Below, in pieces: positions 62,410 to 64,000 of a stretch of DNA of 64,000 bases. The first letter of the stretch is position 1; every line of letters starts with the position of its first letter. Under the pieces are notes generated by a model. That model had not been told where the DNA came from. It saw nothing but the letters and a program-made list of their open reading frames with translations, and ran no database searches. Source of the DNA: Tildeniella torsiva UHER 1998/13D (lineage in GTDB: Bacteria; Cyanobacteriota; Cyanobacteriia; Phormidesmidales; Phormidesmidaceae); the NCBI GenBank assembly GCA_019358835.1, contig JAHHIH010000007.1, forward strand, positions 1 to 64,000. The letters run 5' to 3'. Made by a program: the position numbers and the translations under genes.

Positions 62410-63330
62410 GTGCAACTTGAGCAAGTCATTATTGTCCATAAGGCTGGCAATCGCCTGAGCCAAAAGTGGGCTGAGAAGTGCGCCCATCAGCTAGAAGCCC
62501 TGGGCAGCAAGGTCTTGCGCGGCCCCAGCGGGCCAAAGGATAACCCCTATCCGGTGTTTTTGGCCTCGGTAAGCCAGCCCATTGACCTGGCCATTGTATT
62601 TGGTGGCGACGGCACGGCGCTGACGGCGGCCCGCAATCTGGCTGCCGAGAATATTCCCATTCTGGCGGTCAATATTGGTGGGCACCTGGGGTTTTTGACC
62701 GAAAGCTCTGAGGAAATGGACGACACCGAGGCGGTGTGGGAGCGGTTGCTGAGCGATCGCTTTGCCGTGCAGCGCCGCATGATGCTGCAAGCCCGCATCT
62801 ACGAGGGCCACCGCACCAACCTCGACCCCCTCAGCGAGGTCTACCTGGCCCTCAACGAAATGGCCATCAAGCCCGCTTCCCCCGATCGCATGATCACTTC
62901 CATGCTCGAAATGGAAATCGACGGCGAAGTGGTCGATCAGTATCAGGGCGACGGTCTGCTGATCAGTACGCCGACTGGCTCAACTGGCTACACCGTGGCG
63001 GCGGGCGGCCCGATTATTCATCCCGGCATGGATGCGATCGTGGTGACGCCGATTTGCCCCCTCAGCCTGTCGAGCCGCCCGATTGTGCTGCCGCCGGGCT
63101 CGGTAGTCAGCGTGTGGCCTCTGGCCGACCCCGACCTCACCACCAAACTGTGGACTGACGGCGTCCTGGGCACCGCCATCTGGCCGGGGCAGCGGGTAGA
63201 TGTGCGCAGCGCCGAGGCCATGGCTCAGTTCATCATTCTGCGGCAGGATCACTCTTACTACGGCACCCTGCGCAACAAGCTAAACTGGGCCGGCACCCGC
63301 GTCAATTACGTGAACAACCACAGAAACTAG
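62410..63330 (+). CDS. nadK: NAD(+) kinase
   Basis: A 306-residue kinase from GTG 62410 (MQLEQVIIVHKAGN), the family-like start; a GTG at 62356 would add 18 atypical residues. It phosphorylates NAD to NADP. Motifs are VFGGDGTALTAAR (GGDG), NIGGHLGFLTE, LALNEMAIKP and STPTGSTGYTVAAGGPIIHP. Cyanobacteria often have two NadK proteins; this matches the group with VHKAGN-like N-termini. The 3' end overlaps the convergent gene by 4 bp. Confidence 0.95.
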   Translation: MQLEQVIIVHKAGNRLSQKWAEKCAHQLEALGSKVLRGPSGPKDNPYPVFLASVSQPIDLAIVFGGDGTALTAARNLAAENIPILAVNIGGHLGFLTESSEEMDDTEAVWERLLSDRFAVQRRMMLQARIYEGHRTNLDPLSEVYLALNEMAIKPASPDRMITSMLEMEIDGEVVDQYQGDGLLISTPTGSTGYTVAAGGPIIHPGMDAIVVTPICPLSLSSRPIVLPPGSVVSVWPLADPDLTTKLWTDGVLGTAIWPGQRVDVRSAEAMAQFIILRQDHSYYGTLRNKLNWAGTRVNYVNNHRN

Positions 63331-63956
63331 GCTGAAATCTGCTGCCCCAGCTGCTTCATCACCTGCAAGACTCGACCCAGAACGTTGCGCCCTGGCAAGA
63401 GCAGCATCACGTCAGAGACCTCATAGCGAGGTTCTGGGGTTTGAGTGAGCTTGAGAAAGGCAAAACTACTACCATTGGTCACCAGCCCATAGGTGAAGCG
63501 CTCTATTTGGGGGTTGGCGAGCATGTAACCTAGCGCTTGAGGAATGGCCGTATCAATACCCAGAGCTGAGTTCTTTGCTTCAATTACTAAAATCCAAAAA
63601 GAGTCCTTGATTACGAGGGCATCAATGCGGCCTCGCCACACCTCATTGGCTTCAGTTACTTCAACCTGGACAGATTCCTCTAGCCTGACCTCAAAGGGGA
63701 GGCGGTAAAACCCGGCCAGGTGCAACAGCGGCGATACAACAATCAGCTTGATCAGTCCTTCAGAAATTTGGCCGCTGCGGGTTTGATCAAAATACTCCCG
63801 CTGTACCTGATCTAAATAGCGCGTTTCCTCATCGTTCAGAGCGGGCAGATTTTGGTGCCATTCTGGGAAAAAGTCGGGGTTATCGGCTAGCTTTAGGTGC
63901 TTGGTTTCTTCCAACTCGGGCAGAGTCAGATTGCCGATCGCAATGCTTTGTACCAT
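63327..63956 (-). CDS. PD-(D/E)XK nuclease-like protein, HsdR N-terminal type
   Basis: A 209-residue protein with the nuclease-type core GRIDALVIKDSFWILVIEAK, where D...ExK fits the PD-(D/E)XK active site seen in the N-terminal domain of type I restriction HsdR subunits. It has no helicase domain and no methylase or specificity gene nearby. Such stand-alone proteins are abundant in cyanobacteria and their role is unknown. The gene appears complete. Confidence 0.72.
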   Translation of the reverse strand: MVQSIAIGNLTLPELEETKHLKLADNPDFFPEWHQNLPALNDEETRYLDQVQREYFDQTRSGQISEGLIKLIVVSPLLHLAGFYRLPFEVRLEESVQVEVTEANEVWRGRIDALVIKDSFWILVIEAKNSALGIDTAIPQALGYMLANPQIERFTYGLVTNGSSFAFLKLTQTPEPRYEVSDVMLLLPGRNVLGRVLQVMKQLGQQISA

Positions 63957-64000
63957 CCTCTGACTCCCTATAGTTGATTCTGACCGCGAGATGACTTGAG

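Overview
The window is chromosomal DNA from a cyanobacterium. The evidence is the ndhA-I-G-E cluster of the photosynthetic NDH-1 complex, a biliverdin reductase, homogentisate phytyltransferase and a geranylgeranyl-reductase-type oxidoreductase, RpaB, a PanC-Cmk fusion, the pilB-pilT-pilC and grpE-dnaK-dnaJ clusters, several cyanobacterial DUF families (4278, 2811, 2288, 4870) and very many copies of the HIP1 palindrome GCGATCGC. The moderately high GC suggests a Leptolyngbya/Nodosilinea-like lineage, but that placement is inference.

Layout. 1-1.1 kb: an IS630-family element that uses a -1 frameshift, sitting beside a truncated transposase of another family. 1.3-6 kb: tRNA-Cys, a creatininase-family protein, a glutamine-riboswitch-type leader with a 56-residue DUF4278 protein, an SphS-like sensor kinase, an RsuA/RluB-type pseudouridine synthase and a RodZ-like membrane protein. 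6-18 kb: prohibitin, purM, an RlpA-like protein, panC-cmk/aroE, a beta-lactamase-fold serine hydrolase, recR with no canonical start codon, two tandem histidine phosphatases (the second lacking the catalytic His) and a PQQ-type sugar dehydrogenase. 18-29.7 kb: an IS630-type MITE, DUF2811, rsgA/tusA-like/dnaJ/dnaK/grpE on the minus strand, then pilB-pilT-pilC on the plus strand. 29.7-34 kb: tocopherol/prenyl-lipid genes, a PerM-type permease and plsC. 34-41 kb: plsX-fabH and fabD-plsC separated by a four-gene polar amino-acid ABC transporter. 41-57 kb: rpaB/radA, grxC, hibernation factor, lipB, a DciA-like gene, a metallophosphoesterase with a DUF924 gene, an orphan response regulator, a class III aminotransferase, glpK, a VapBC-like pair, an HtrA-type protease, a frameshifted alpha/beta hydrolase, bvdR and a copper-chaperone-like protein. 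57-64 kb: a second MITE with a 10-bp target duplication, gltA, ndhAIGE, nadK and a PD-(D/E)XK-like protein.

Most of the window is housekeeping. The items most worth following are the glutamine-riboswitch/DUF4278 unit, whose leader can pair with the ribosome-binding site; recR apparently starting at ATT; a G-rich dispersed repeat that has entered the radA coding sequence; two MITEs; the His-to-Asn histidine phosphatase paralogue; the transporter cassette inside the fatty-acid/phospholipid cluster; and a frameshift in a hydrolase gene. I see no CRISPR array, prophage or biosynthetic cluster.
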